Assembly (NCBI GenBank): GCA_024277255.1
Contig: JAJRVQ010000015.1
Location: 1 to 34,292 of the forward strand
Reading direction: 5' to 3'
DNA from: Acidobacteriota bacterium
GTDB lineage: Bacteria > Acidobacteriota > Thermoanaerobaculia > Multivoradales > SZUA-115
DNA length: 34,292 bases
Positions 8,041-16,710 of this stretch are shown in pieces. Each line of letters begins with the position of its first letter. Position 1 is the stretch's first letter. The notes below the pieces were generated by a model. It was not told the DNA's origin. It did no database searches and worked only from the letters and a program-made list of their open reading frames with translations. A program made the translations under genes and the position numbers.

Positions 8041-8922
8041 TCAATCTCCCGCGGTCTCGAAAGTTCGCACCTCCCAAGTTTCGACGGGTACCTTACCTTC
8101 CGCCTGTCGTGTGACAAGCCCCGTTTCCGGGGCGGTCCAGTCGCGTTTCACCCAGGCCAACAGCCAGTCGCCGTCGTCCGCCACGCTGGTCACCGTGCCC
8201 GCCTGCTTGTCCGAATCCGTCGCAAACAGCGCTTCTCCCGGAGAAACGATGGCACCACCCGCATCGCCGGTGCGCGCCAGCAGACACAGCGAGCGATTCA
8301 CCCGCCCGACGCTTTCGATGCGCGAGATCACCTCCTGCCCGAGGTAGCAGCCCTTGTGAAAATCAATCGCCCGTCTATCCAGTCCCGCCTCGGCCGGCAG
8401 CACTTCGGCGGATAATTCCACGCCCCAGCGCGGCACGCCGTGGCGAATGCGGATCTCCTCGACCGCGGCACAATCTTCCGTCAACCCGGGCGCCGTCGTC
8501 CGCGCGTCAGTCGTCCGCCACCAATCCCAACCCAGCGGGCCGAAGCGATTGGCCCGGCTCCAGACCGCGCCCGGTATCTCCGGTGGTGCGCCGAGGGCGT
8601 GGACCAGCGTTTCGTCGCCGGTGATGTCCGTCAGTTCGCAGTCGTCGGCGATGAGGTAGCGATCCAGTCGGGCGAACAGGCTCTCGCGCAGTTCCCCCGG
8701 CGCGTCGATGAGCAGGGCCTCGCCGTCATCGGATCGGGTGATGAAGACCACGCCGTCGAGTTTGCCCTTCACATTGCAGACACAGGCCTCAATGGTGTGT
8801 TGCGCCGTCGCCAGGTTGACTCGGTTGCTTACCTGGCCGTTGAGAAACCTTTCCCGGTCCGGGCCCGTGAGGCGGAACCGCGCGCGATCCGGGAGCTCGA
8901 TCAGACAGGGTGTGATGGTCAT
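8041..8922 (-). CDS. ygfZ: YgfZ/GcvT-like folate-binding protein
   Basis: 293 residues from ATG 8922. YgfZ-family proteins bind tetrahydrofolate and support assembly or repair of some iron-sulfur enzymes. The family signature KGCYLGQE is at 190-197, with its conserved Cys192; the N-terminal LTGPDRERFLNGQVSN stretch also fits. The start overlaps the stop of the upstream dehydrogenase as TGATG, which points to translational coupling, so the GTG one codon earlier is not needed. The cyclophilin gene follows 32 bases downstream. Confidence 0.9.
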   Translation of the reverse strand: MTITPCLIELPDRARFRLTGPDRERFLNGQVSNRVNLATAQHTIEACVCNVKGKLDGVVFITRSDDGEALLIDAPGELRESLFARLDRYLIADDCELTDITGDETLVHALGAPPEIPGAVWSRANRFGPLGWDWWRTTDARTTAPGLTEDCAAVEEIRIRHGVPRWGVELSAEVLPAEAGLDRRAIDFHKGCYLGQEVISRIESVGRVNRSLCLLARTGDAGGAIVSPGEALFATDSDKQAGTVTSVADDGDWLLAWVKRDWTAPETGLVTRQAEGKVPVETWEVRTFETAGD

Positions 8923-9806
8923 CACGACAGGGTCTGGTCCCCGGGTTTGGCGTCCGCCTGGTAGTTTCGCGCCACCACGCTGTAGTCGTCCTCGCCCCAG
9001 CCCTTCTGCACCGCCTTGAACATCACGCTGGCGGTGGTCGACAGCGCCGGGATATCGACTTGGAGCCGATTCGCCAGATCGACGGCGAACTGTGCGTCCT
9101 TGAGCATATTCTTCAGTGAAAAATGCGGCTCGTAGTCGCCCTCGATGATCACCGGGATTTTCATCGCGGTGAGCGGTGAGCCGCAGCCGTTGTGCTCCAG
9201 TGCGTCGGCGAGCCGCTCCGGATCGATCCCCGAGGCGACGGTGAGCGCGTAGGCCTCGGACAACACCTCGACGGTGGCGGCCGAGATCATGTTGGTGGCG
9301 ATCTTGATCACGGACGCCTCGCCGACCCCGCCGACAAGAAGGATTTCCTTGGAAGTGGTTTCCAGCAACGTGCGCGCTCTCTCGAGCACGGCGGCGTCGC
9401 CGCCCACGTAGTAGACCAGGGAGCCGTTCTCCGCCGCCACCTTGCTGCCAGTGAAAGGCGAGTCGAGAAACGCCGCTCCGGCGGACTCCACCAGCTCGGC
9501 GGCCTGGCGGGCGGAATCGGGATCGACGGTGGCGTTATTGATGATGATGTGCCGCTTGGTGAGGCGATCCTTCAACTCACCGACGATTTCCAGCAGCGCT
9601 TCACCGTTGGTGACGAAAATCTGCACGATTTCGGCCAGTTGGGCGATCTCGCCGGGCGAACCGAGGAAGTTCGGCGCCGGTTTGGGCGAGCGATTCCACA
9701 CATATACATGGTAACCGGCCTTGCGCAGCACCTCCGCTGCTCGTGAGCCGATGATACCGAGTCCGATCACGCCGACCTTGTCGGGATTTTCTTGAAACAG
9801 GGACAT
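8922..9806 (-). CDS. NAD(P)-dependent beta-hydroxyacid dehydrogenase (3-hydroxyisobutyrate dehydrogenase / glyoxylate reductase type)
   Basis: 294 residues, the normal family length. The N-terminal Rossmann fold has GLGIIGS (15-21); the substrate-binding loop is DSPFTGSK (115-122), and the catalytic region has Lys168 and Asn172 in KIATN. Members reduce or oxidise beta-hydroxyacids such as glyoxylate, succinic semialdehyde, tartronate semialdehyde or 3-hydroxyisobutyrate. The FTGSK loop is closer to the glyoxylate/succinic semialdehyde reductase branch than to the usual VSGG, but this is not decisive. It overlaps ygfZ by one base. Confidence 0.88.
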   Translation of the reverse strand: MSLFQENPDKVGVIGLGIIGSRAAEVLRKAGYHVYVWNRSPKPAPNFLGSPGEIAQLAEIVQIFVTNGEALLEIVGELKDRLTKRHIIINNATVDPDSARQAAELVESAGAAFLDSPFTGSKVAAENGSLVYYVGGDAAVLERARTLLETTSKEILLVGGVGEASVIKIATNMISAATVEVLSEAYALTVASGIDPERLADALEHNGCGSPLTAMKIPVIIEGDYEPHFSLKNMLKDAQFAVDLANRLQVDIPALSTTASVMFKAVQKGWGEDDYSVVARNYQADAKPGDQTLS

Positions 9807-9881
9807 GGCAAAACCCTCCCGCCTCGCCGGGCCCCTTGCAAGCTCGGGGTTGGCTGCCTTTGGCCGGAGCCCGGCCTCTTC

Positions 9882-10085
9882 TCACCACTCCGCTCCCACT
9901 CGCGTCGCGATGAAATCGAAGGGATAAATTTGCCCGTCCGATTCAGCCAGTATGGCGTTTTCCGCTCGAACGTCGGTGACGAGCCAGCGACCGACCGAAC
10001 TCCGGGGTCTCGCGGAAAATCGAATTCAGTTCGCGGTCGACTTGGCGACCTTCGAGCCTTTGGCTGAACGCACTTTTTCCAGTGC
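9882..10085 (-). pseudogene. Frameshifted 3' end of a kinase-like protein
   Basis: On the minus strand one frame (about 10085 to 9993) reads KSAFSQRLEGRQVDRELN then SIFRETPEFG. A second frame continues from there with RWLVTDVRAENAILAESDG and QIYPFDFIATRVGAEW, ending TGA at 9882. Joined, they look like the catalytic end of a kinase-like fold (D-x4-N followed by D-F). The break sits on a 4-base tandem duplication (GACC GACC on the plus strand, 9989-9996); removing one unit restores EFGRWLVTD. No start and no N-lobe are visible, so it is a truncated, frameshifted remnant. The family assignment is inference from a short motif. Confidence 0.5.
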
Positions 10086-10202
10086 ATCTTCCGGAAGCAC
10101 TGGCCCAGTGCGCGATTCGAGCATCGCTGCCCGGCGGCGGTTGCGGCGGGTTTGCTCCAGCGCTTCCTCCGCCGACACCCAACGTTGATTCTCCGGTTTC
10201 AC
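10026..10202 (-). CDS. Small protein of unknown function (58 residues, GTG start)
   Basis: GTG at 10202 to TGA at 10026. The product is charged, with a probable helix (SAEEALEQTRRNRRRAAMLE) and a basic C-terminus (KVRSAKGSKVAKSTAN). The start overlaps the stop of the preceding tiny frame by 4 bases (GTGA), a typical coupled arrangement. It also overlaps the degraded kinase-like frame, so it could be part of the same decayed locus rather than a working gene. No family recognised. Confidence 0.35.
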   Translation of the reverse strand: MKPENQRWVSAEEALEQTRRNRRRAAMLESRTGPVLPEDALEKVRSAKGSKVAKSTAN

Positions 10203-10303
10203 GGGGAACCCCTATCACTGCGGGCACATTCTTCAAAGTGAATTCCGGCCATGTCATCGGTCTTCGTTTTTTTAAATGCCCAGCCTTGCTCCTCCAGAAA
10301 CAC
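10199..10303 (-). CDS. Very small reading frame (34 residues, GTG start)
   Basis: GTG at 10303, nine bases after AGGAG (10313-10317, minus strand), which is one of the better ribosome binding sites in the window. The product reads VFLEEQGWAFKKTKTDDMAG then IHFEECARSDRGSP. It begins 22 bases after the hydrolase stop and its own stop overlaps the next GTG. Not recognised; may be the front part of a decayed gene. Confidence 0.3.
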   Translation of the reverse strand: MFLEEQGWAFKKTKTDDMAGIHFEECARSDRGSP

Positions 10304-10325
10304 AGGGAAAGACTCCTGTTCGCCT

Positions 10326-11564
10326 TTATTCCGGCTTCTTTTTTGTTTTCGCCGCGGTCAGGTAATCCTTGCCGAAAATCTCATTGAACCAGGGATTGAA
10401 AATGCGGAAAGAGGCGCCGACCTGCGCGTGCTTGGCGTTGGCGGCGGTCTCGAAGCGGGTGTTGACGAAGTGGGCGGCTTTGAAATTTTTCTCGGCTTGT
10501 TGCGCCTGCTGCCACATCTTGGGGCCGTCTTTGCCGTGTTTGATGATGAGGACGGGAAGGTCGTTCTCGCCGTTGTCGATGATCTTGGTGCCGGCGTATT
10601 TTTCGGGATAGTAGTTGCCGGCGAACGAGGCGGCACCGGCGATAAAGCGGGAATATTTGTTGGCCATCTGGTAGGCCGGGATGGCTCCGCCCGAGTGCCC
10701 GGCGACGACCACCTCCGACGGGTTCACGCCGAAGCGGAAGCGCATGTGATGGATGAGCACCACCAGGAACTGGCAGTACCGGTCCATCTCCGTTTTGCTG
10801 TAAAGATCGATGGTTGGCCCCAGGATGGCGATCTTGTTCTGTCCCAGTCCCTGGGTCACCGCCACCGTGGTCTGGCTACCGTTTGATCCGCTACCGTGGA
10901 TGATGACCAGCAGGGGAAGCGTGGCTCCCTTGTCCCACTCGGTGGGCACGCTGAAGGCGTGGAAGATGCCGTAGTACTGCCGCGAGTTGGCGGTCACCGG
11001 CCCGGCCTTTTTGACGTTGGTTTCCACCGCCGTTCGCAACTGCTCATAGCTGTCTTTGTTGGCCTCCCAGATCGCCTTGGCTTGCGGGTGATCGGGACGG
11101 ACGCGCTGCACGCCATCGACCAGGTATTTGACGGCGTAGTAGCGCCCGATGTTGGCGAACTCCTCCGCCAGCGCCAGTCGGCGGGTGAACTCCTGGTCGA
11201 GGGCTGCAGTGGATTTTACCCATTGCTCACCATCGCCGGCGCTGGAGCCAGCGCCGGAGGCTGCCGGATCTTTTGAGCGGTCGGGCAGTTCTTTCCCCGC
11301 CTCGTGCCGCGAGTTCAGCCGCAGAATTTCGTAGGTGAGCTTCTTGCCGCCACCGACGTAGCCACTTTTGATCAGCTTTTCCGCCGCCCCCGCCAGCGCG
11401 TCGCAATACGCCTGATCGGATTCCCGCAATTCATCATAGAGTTTGATTTCATCCTCGAGAGCATGCTTGGGCAGGATGTAATGGGCGGTGTCCGCCATGG
11501 CGAATGCCGGGCAGAGGAAAAACAGCACGCTCAGAAAGTGGAGGGCTTTTTTGGCGGGTTTCAT
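10326..11564 (-). CDS. Exported alpha/beta hydrolase (esterase/depolymerase-like)
   Basis: 412 residues. A signal peptide covers about 1-24 (ending FAMA). Residues 25-190 form a helical region that I do not recognise; the hydrolase domain follows, with the oxyanion loop HGSGSNGS (223-230) and the nucleophile elbow GHSGG (289-293, Ser291). A later KHGKDGP (His343) sits in a stretch where such enzymes keep substrate contacts. The overall layout recalls carboxylesterases and polyhydroxybutyrate-depolymerase-like proteins; the substrate is unknown. The start overlaps the stop of the parvulin gene by four bases (ATGA), so the two are co-translated. Confidence 0.8.
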   Translation of the reverse strand: MKPAKKALHFLSVLFFLCPAFAMADTAHYILPKHALEDEIKLYDELRESDQAYCDALAGAAEKLIKSGYVGGGKKLTYEILRLNSRHEAGKELPDRSKDPAASGAGSSAGDGEQWVKSTAALDQEFTRRLALAEEFANIGRYYAVKYLVDGVQRVRPDHPQAKAIWEANKDSYEQLRTAVETNVKKAGPVTANSRQYYGIFHAFSVPTEWDKGATLPLLVIIHGSGSNGSQTTVAVTQGLGQNKIAILGPTIDLYSKTEMDRYCQFLVVLIHHMRFRFGVNPSEVVVAGHSGGAIPAYQMANKYSRFIAGAASFAGNYYPEKYAGTKIIDNGENDLPVLIIKHGKDGPKMWQQAQQAEKNFKAAHFVNTRFETAANAKHAQVGASFRIFNPWFNEIFGKDYLTAAKTKKKPE

Positions 11565-12706
11565 GGGGAAGGGGCAATTTCTTCGGTGCCTGATTTTGAG
11601 GTGACCGGATGGTCGAAGTTCTCGGGGAACAGCTCGACGACGGCGACTTTCTTGAGGCGATAGAGCAGCACCGCCACGGCGTAGCGGCGGCGCTCGGTAT
11701 CCAGCCAGGCGGCGATCTCGGGCTTGAGGGTTTCAAAATCGAGCCGCTCGGCGGGGCGAGAATCAGTCACTTCGACGATGTGCCATCCCAGGGAACTGCG
11801 AAAGGGCTCGCTGCGCTGTCTGGAGCGCAGGCCGAAGGCGACATCAGCGAAATCCCGCGGCATGCGGGCGACACCGAACCAGCCGAGGTCGCCGCCGTGG
11901 TGCTTGGTGCGCTCGTCGTCGGAGAAAGCGGCCGCCAGCGTTTCGAAATCGGCGTCGTCGCTCTCCAGTTGGCCATGCATCTCGCGGATCTTCGCCTCGC
12001 GCTCGGGGGTGTCCTCTTCCACGGTGCTGAGAAACAGATGGCGGGCCCGGATCAGCGGGGGATTCTCGGCGCCGGGATCGGTGGCGGCGTTTTCATCAAA
12101 CCAGGCGCGCAGATCGTCTTCGCTTACGGCGGCGGCTTCGGCGATGCGAGACGCGATCCATTGCTCCACGAGCACCTGATCGGCGAGCAGGGCGTGGAGC
12201 TTGGCCTCGCTGAGTCCGAGGGCTTCCCGGCGAGCGGCGAGGTCGGCGGGATCGGCGAACTGGGCCTCGAAGGCGGCGATGCGGGCGCGAACGCTTTCCG
12301 GGTCGGGCTGGAACTCCTCGGCTCGGGCATACTGTGCCACCAGGGTGTCGTCGATGAGTTGTCCCAGGGCGACGCGGCGGGCGATACGCAGGCCGGCGGC
12401 GGAAATGTCGGCGGGTGTCTTGCCGCGGCGGTGCAGGTAGATGGCGGTGGCCTGGTCGAGCTGGCCGCGGGTGAGAGGGCGGTTGTTGACGGTGGCCACC
12501 CAGCCATTTTCGAGCGCGCGCTGCCGCGAATATTTGGTGAAGGCCTTGCGTTGATCGATGCGCTGTCGCAGCGGTCCTTCGCACCAGTAGAGGTCGGTGA
12601 CGAGGTAAAAAATGACGACGGTATAGAGCAGGGCCCGCCAGGGAAATCGAGCTGGGTTTGCGGCGGCGCTCACGGTGGTTGTCTTCCGTTTCTTCGGCCC
12701 CGGCAT
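11561..12706 (-). CDS. Membrane-anchored parvulin-type peptidyl-prolyl isomerase (PpiC/SurA-like)
   Basis: 381 residues. A basic N-terminus is followed by one membrane helix (about 24-40), so the rest should lie outside the cytoplasm. Residues 60-215 form a SurA-like helical chaperone part (ATVNNRPLTRGQLDQA is typical). The parvulin domain lies roughly at 215-320 and carries IRARHLFLS, the GGDLGWFG motif and a SSLGWHIVEVTD end. Such proteins help fold exported proteins. The gene lies 7 bases after metF and overlaps the hydrolase gene by 4 bases. A link between the isomerase and the exported hydrolase is possible but unproven. Confidence 0.85.
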   Translation of the reverse strand: MPGPKKRKTTTVSAAANPARFPWRALLYTVVIFYLVTDLYWCEGPLRQRIDQRKAFTKYSRQRALENGWVATVNNRPLTRGQLDQATAIYLHRRGKTPADISAAGLRIARRVALGQLIDDTLVAQYARAEEFQPDPESVRARIAAFEAQFADPADLAARREALGLSEAKLHALLADQVLVEQWIASRIAEAAAVSEDDLRAWFDENAATDPGAENPPLIRARHLFLSTVEEDTPEREAKIREMHGQLESDDADFETLAAAFSDDERTKHHGGDLGWFGVARMPRDFADVAFGLRSRQRSEPFRSSLGWHIVEVTDSRPAERLDFETLKPEIAAWLDTERRRYAVAVLLYRLKKVAVVELFPENFDHPVTSKSGTEEIAPSP

Positions 12707-12713
12707 TGGGCAA

Positions 12714-13643
12714 TCAGTCGGCCCTCGAGTGAAGCGCGTCGGTGTCGCGCAAGCCGAGGCTGGCGTAGATCTCGCGGGTGGCGGCGGATTGGTTCAGTGT
12801 GTAGAAATGGATGCCGGCGACCCCGTTTTCGAGCAGGTCGAGGCATTGCTCGGTGGCGTAGTGGACGCCAACGCGCTCGACGGCGGCGGCATCGTCTCCG
12901 GCGCGGTCGATGGCGCGCAGCAGTTTTGCCGGGAAACGCGCGCCGGCGGCCAGCTCGGCCATGCGGGTCATGCCTTTGCGGGAAACGACGGGCATGATGC
13001 CGGCGATGATGGGCACGTTGATGCCGGCGAGTTCGCAGCGGTCGCGGAAGTCGTAAAAGTCGGCGTTGCTGAAGAACAACTGGGTGACGATGTAATCGGC
13101 GCCGGCGTCCACCTTGGCCTTGAGGTAGTCCATTTCCAGCAGGCGGTTGGGCGTCTCGGGGTGGCCCTCGGGAAAGCCGGCCACGCCGATGCCGAAACCG
13201 CGCGGGTCGGGATGGGAACCGGATTCGTCATTGAAGCGCTTGAGGAAAGCGACCAGGTCGGCGGCGTGGCGGAAGGCATCCTGGGAGCGGTCCCACCCGG
13301 AACGGTCGCGTGGCGGATCGCCGCCCAGAGCGAGGATGTTGCTGACGCCCGCCTTGGCGTAGCGCTCGACGATGGAGCGGATTTCGTCTTCGCCATGGCA
13401 GACACAGGTGAGGTGGGGCACGGGGTCGAGTTCGGTGGTCTCCTTGAGACGCACCACGAGGTCATGGGTCAGCTCGCGGGTCGACCCGCCGGCGCCGTAG
13501 GTGACGCTGACAAAGGACGGCTTGTAGGGCTCCAGTTCCGCGATGGTGCCGTACAGCGCCTCCGCGGCCTTCTCGGATTTCGGCGGGAAAAACTCGAATG
13601 AGATGGTGCTTTGGTAGCGCTGGAGAATGTCCTGAATGTGCAT
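12714..13643 (-). CDS. metF: 5,10-methylenetetrahydrofolate reductase
   Basis: 309 residues from ATG 13643; the ORF could be extended 11 codons upstream but the MHIQDILQR start fits the family length (about 290-310). MetF is an FAD enzyme that reduces methylene-THF to methyl-THF for methionine synthesis. Landmarks: SFEFFPPKS with the catalytic Glu near residue 19, SVTYGAGGS (the folate/FAD loop), PHLTCV, LALGGDPP, and QLFFSN. It is the first gene of a three-gene run with the parvulin and hydrolase genes. Confidence 0.96.
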   Translation of the reverse strand: MHIQDILQRYQSTISFEFFPPKSEKAAEALYGTIAELEPYKPSFVSVTYGAGGSTRELTHDLVVRLKETTELDPVPHLTCVCHGEDEIRSIVERYAKAGVSNILALGGDPPRDRSGWDRSQDAFRHAADLVAFLKRFNDESGSHPDPRGFGIGVAGFPEGHPETPNRLLEMDYLKAKVDAGADYIVTQLFFSNADFYDFRDRCELAGINVPIIAGIMPVVSRKGMTRMAELAAGARFPAKLLRAIDRAGDDAAAVERVGVHYATEQCLDLLENGVAGIHFYTLNQSAATREIYASLGLRDTDALHSRAD

Positions 13644-13772
13644 GGGAGTCGGCGGGGTTTCCCGAATGAAAGCCAAGCGGTTACCCTTTCATCCTTCCCG
13701 ACCGGGATCAACGGGTTTTCGAGGCTCGGCAGGGCGCGGATTATCGGTCGGGGAAAAGAATGCGCGGATTCG

Positions 13773-13800
13773 TTGACAAGCGAAAAGGGAAGCGTAGCGT
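13773..13800 (+). promoter_or_regulatory. Candidate sigma-70-type promoter
   Basis: TTGACA (13773-13778) and TAGCGT (13795-13800) are separated by 16 bases. The -35 is perfect and the -10 keeps the key T, A and last T. It would transcribe the small gene at 13857. Confidence 0.4.
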
Positions 13801-13856
13801 ACCGGGTCGCGGCGAGTTGGGATGCGTTCCACAGCCGCGGTAAACCCCCTGAAAAC

Positions 13857-14291
13857 ATGGCGAGTCACCGATCTCAATCGGAATCTGCCCGGTGTCCCTT
13901 GGTCCGCATGATCGGGGCGAACGAGCACGGTTTGATCGCGATTTCGCGCCGCGAATTTGAAGTGGGCTCGACCTTCGCTCTCGGGCTTCACGTGAGTCTG
14001 CCGGATGCCCGGCAGAGCGAATTTGTCAGTGCCGAGACCATCGTCGTCGCCTGCCAACCGGAGGTGGATCTGGACGGGCGAGCGGTTTTCCGTGTGGCCC
14101 TGCTTTTCAGCGAAATCAGTTGGAGCGACCGTGATTTGCTCGAGCTGGTGGCCCACGACGAGGGCCTGCTGTCGTCTCCGAGCGAAAGGCGCCGCGAGCG
14201 TGCCCGGCGCAAGAGCGGCCCCGGCGAATTGCTTGATCTGGTGGCGGGAAAGCGTCTCGGGGAAGCGATTGACTCGGTCTGTTTGAACTGA
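13857..14291 (+). CDS. Small uncharacterised protein, weakly PilZ-like
   Basis: 144 residues from ATG 13857; the frame is open further upstream, but that part overlaps the start of metF and reads as noise. The centre (about GLIAISRREFEVGSTFALGL followed by alternating polar/hydrophobic strands and DGRAVFRVALLF) has the rhythm of a small beta-barrel such as PilZ. However, the arginine box that binds cyclic di-GMP is not evident. The C-terminus is basic and helical (SERRRERARRKSG). It stands alone on the plus strand behind a candidate promoter and converges on lysC with a 22-base gap. Function unknown. Confidence 0.65.
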   Translation: MASHRSQSESARCPLVRMIGANEHGLIAISRREFEVGSTFALGLHVSLPDARQSEFVSAETIVVACQPEVDLDGRAVFRVALLFSEISWSDRDLLELVAHDEGLLSSPSERRRERARRKSGPGELLDLVAGKRLGEAIDSVCLN

Positions 14292-14313
14292 ATTCCGCAC
14301 AGCGGAAGGCGAT

Positions 14314-15561
14314 TCATCCACCCGTCTCGGTGATCTCCCCGCCCAGACCAAAGGCGTCGTGGACGGTTTGCGCGGCGGTCTCAATCTGGTCTTCGGAGAC
14401 GGTCACGGTGATCTTGATTTCCGAAGTGGTGATCATGCGGATGTTGACTCCGGCGTCGGCAAGGGTCGCGAACATCTCCGCCGCGACACCGGCGTGGGAG
14501 CGCATGCCGATGCCGACTACGCTGAGTTTGGCGATGCCATCCTCGGCTTCCAGGAGCACCTGGTCACCGACCTCGGCGAGCACTGGTTTCAAGGTCGTCT
14601 CGGCGCGGGCGAGATCGGCCTTGTTTAAGGTGAAGGAGACGTCGGCGAGGCCGGTCTTGGACACGTTCTGGACGATCATATCGACGAGGATGCCCGCCTC
14701 GGCCACCGCGCCGAATATTTTGCCGGCATTGCCGGGATGGTCGGCGACGCCGGAGATGGTGACCTCTGCTTGATCGCGCTCCAGACTGACTCCGCGGATG
14801 ACGACGGATTCCATGCTCATGTTTTCTTCTCGGACGAGGGTTCCCGGATGGTCGTTGAGACTGCTGCGCACCTCGAAGCGCACACCGAACTTTTTCGCGA
14901 ACTCAACTGATCGCGACTGCATTACCTTCGTGCCGCTGCTGGCCATTTCCAGCAGTTCGTCGTAGCTGATCTCATCGAGCTTGCGGGCCTCGGGAATGAC
15001 CCGGGGATCGCAGGTGTAGATGCCGTCCACGTCGGTGAAAATCTGGCACAGGTCGGCGTCGATCGCCGCGGCCATGGCGATCGCCGTCAGGTCCGACCCG
15101 CCGCGGCCCAGGGTGGTGATGCGTCCCTCGCGGGTGCGGCCCTGGAATCCGGCGAGGATGGCGATGTGGCCGTCTTTGAGATAGCGATGCACCTCGCCCG
15201 GAGTGATGTTGGCGATGCGCGCCCGGGTGTGCACGCCATCGGTTTCGATGCCGGCCTGCGCGCCGGTGAGGGACACGGCTTTGCCGCCCATGGCGTTGAT
15301 GGCCATGGCGACGAGGGCGATGGCGGTCTGCTCGCCGGTGGCCAGCAGCACGTCCATTTCCCGCTCGGTGGGCTGGCGGCCTTCGCCGGTGACTTCGGCG
15401 GCTAGGTCGATGAGGCGGTTGGTCTCTCCGGCCATGGCCGACACCACGGCGACGACCTGGTGCCCCTGCGCCTGGGCATCGAGGACGCGCCGGGCAACAT
15501 TGAGAATGCGCTCGGGTCTGCCGACGGAAGTGCCGCCGTATTTCTGGACGATGATGCTCAC
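14314..15561 (-). CDS. lysC: Aspartate kinase (monofunctional, two ACT domains)
   Basis: 415 residues. It phosphorylates aspartate, the first step towards lysine, threonine and methionine. The N-terminal kinase domain has KYGGTSV (7-13), [21 protein letters not shown] and [13 protein letters not shown]; two ACT domains follow from about residue 265 and would bind the inhibiting amino acid. The length and layout match class-II aspartokinases such as those of Bacillus and Corynebacterium, in which an internal start yields a regulatory beta chain. Here Met248 (ATG at 14820), just before [10 protein letters not shown], is in the right place. Confidence 0.96.
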   Translation of the reverse strand: MSIIVQKYGGTSVGRPERILNVARRVLDAQAQGHQVVAVVSAMAGETNRLIDLAAEVTGEGRQPTEREMDVLLATGEQTAIALVAMAINAMGGKAVSLTGAQAGIETDGVHTRARIANITPGEVHRYLKDGHIAILAGFQGRTREGRITTLGRGGSDLTAIAMAAAIDADLCQIFTDVDGIYTCDPRVIPEARKLDEISYDELLEMASSGTKVMQSRSVEFAKKFGVRFEVRSSLNDHPGTLVREENMSMESVVIRGVSLERDQAEVTISGVADHPGNAGKIFGAVAEAGILVDMIVQNVSKTGLADVSFTLNKADLARAETTLKPVLAEVGDQVLLEAEDGIAKLSVVGIGMRSHAGVAAEMFATLADAGVNIRMITTSEIKITVTVSEDQIETAAQTVHDAFGLGGEITETGG

Positions 15562-15685
15562 GGGCGGGCGAACTGCGGGGAGAGCCGGATTGGGCGTAAG
15601 ATTCAGCCGGCACTAATGCCCCAAGTTCGCCCAAAGTCGAACGCCCGGTGGCGAAAACTCACCGCGACCGGCGGAGCGGGGGAGG

Positions 15686-16504
15686 CTATCGCATCGGCGA
15701 GAAATCCACCGGATTGAGCAGCAGAGACTGCACGCCTCTCTTGATGAGGAGCGGGCCATCGACCTCGGAGGCCTTGCGCGCGCTTTGCCAGTCGGGATCC
15801 TGGCGGAAGGCGTCGAAGGCGGCGTCGCGGGCGCGGTTGTCGCGGTGGGCGAGCAGATAGACGAGGGTGTTGTCCGCCCCTTCTTCGTCCTCCACCAGGT
15901 GAAAATAGATCACGTTGGTCATGCTGTGGGCGGAAAACAGGCGGATGGTGTGATCGCGAAATCGGGCGTCGAGTTTGGGCAGCTTTTCCGGGTTGGTGGT
16001 GTAGCGGCGCAGTTCGAAAAGCCGCGCCGGGTTCTGCGCCTCAATGACGAGAGCCGGAGAGTAGTCGGTCGCTTTCAGGAACACGCTATCCACCCGCTTG
16101 ACCAGTTTGCCCTCCTCGGTCGAGGCCGCGTAGGCCGCTATCCATTCGGGATCCGCCATGAAGGCCTTCCACATCTCATCGCGTTTCTCCCGGCTCGGAT
16201 AGGCCATCAGATAAACCAGGATCTGCTCTTCGTTGGCCTGAGGCACCCAGTAGGCGACGTTGGTCATGCCGTGCTTTTCGAACAGTTTCACCGTGTGATC
16301 GCGGAACCGCGCCTGCAGGGCCTCCAGCTTTCCGGGGTGGGTGTAGTAGGTGCGCAGCTCAAAGACCTGGGATTCGGTTTCAGGCTCGGACCCGGTCTCG
16401 GGCTCGGCGCGGAGAGAGCCTCCGGTGATCGCGGAAAAGAACAGGGACAGCGCGACCGCGGCGGTGAGACGATGCAGCGTTCGAAACGAAAAGTGGTTCT
16501 TCAT
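15686..16504 (-). CDS. Exported protein with two NIPSNAP domains
   Basis: 272 residues from ATG 16504; residues 1-33 form a signal peptide (hydrophobic AVALSLFFSAITGGSLRA). Two homologous NIPSNAP modules of about 100 residues each follow: VFELRTYYTHPGKL at 48 and LFELRRYTTNPEKL near 160, each with RFRDHT, MTNV and a TLVYLLA- or ILVYLMA-like strand. NIPSNAP is a ferredoxin-like fold whose molecular role in bacteria is unclear; exported two-module versions are, to my knowledge, common in Verrucomicrobia and Planctomycetes. It is divergent from the ArsR gene, with 206 bases between starts. Confidence 0.9.
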   Translation of the reverse strand: MKNHFSFRTLHRLTAAVALSLFFSAITGGSLRAEPETGSEPETESQVFELRTYYTHPGKLEALQARFRDHTVKLFEKHGMTNVAYWVPQANEEQILVYLMAYPSREKRDEMWKAFMADPEWIAAYAASTEEGKLVKRVDSVFLKATDYSPALVIEAQNPARLFELRRYTTNPEKLPKLDARFRDHTIRLFSAHSMTNVIYFHLVEDEEGADNTLVYLLAHRDNRARDAAFDAFRQDPDWQSARKASEVDGPLLIKRGVQSLLLNPVDFSPMR

Positions 16505-16604
16505 GGGCGGACGATACCGGGAAGGATCGTCGCCGTCAACGGGCGCCCATCCGCACATGTTCATGCGGACTACGGGTGAGGGCAGGCGGGTATTGGTGTT
16601 TGGC

Positions 16605-16623
16605 GATATCGTTAACTGTTAAT
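16605..16623. promoter_or_regulatory. Adjacent palindromes upstream of the ArsR gene, possible operator
   Basis: CGATATCG (16605-16612) is followed directly by TTAACTGTTAA (16613-16623), both perfect palindromes, in the spacer between the divergent NIPSNAP and ArsR genes. ArsR-family repressors usually bind short AT-rich palindromes near their own promoter, so this is a reasonable site. The regulator-operator link is inference. Confidence 0.35.
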
Positions 16624-16710
16624 TTCTTGCGCCTTCCGGAATTCGCTGCCAGTCTAATGATCGGGCCGGCAACACCCCGTTTCATTCCTGCCCCCGACCC
16701 GCCACTCATC

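Noticed and set aside
13611..13856. Upstream extension of the small PilZ-like gene
   Set aside because: It overlaps the metF start and a candidate promoter; the translation lacks structure and the ATG at 13857 is sufficient.
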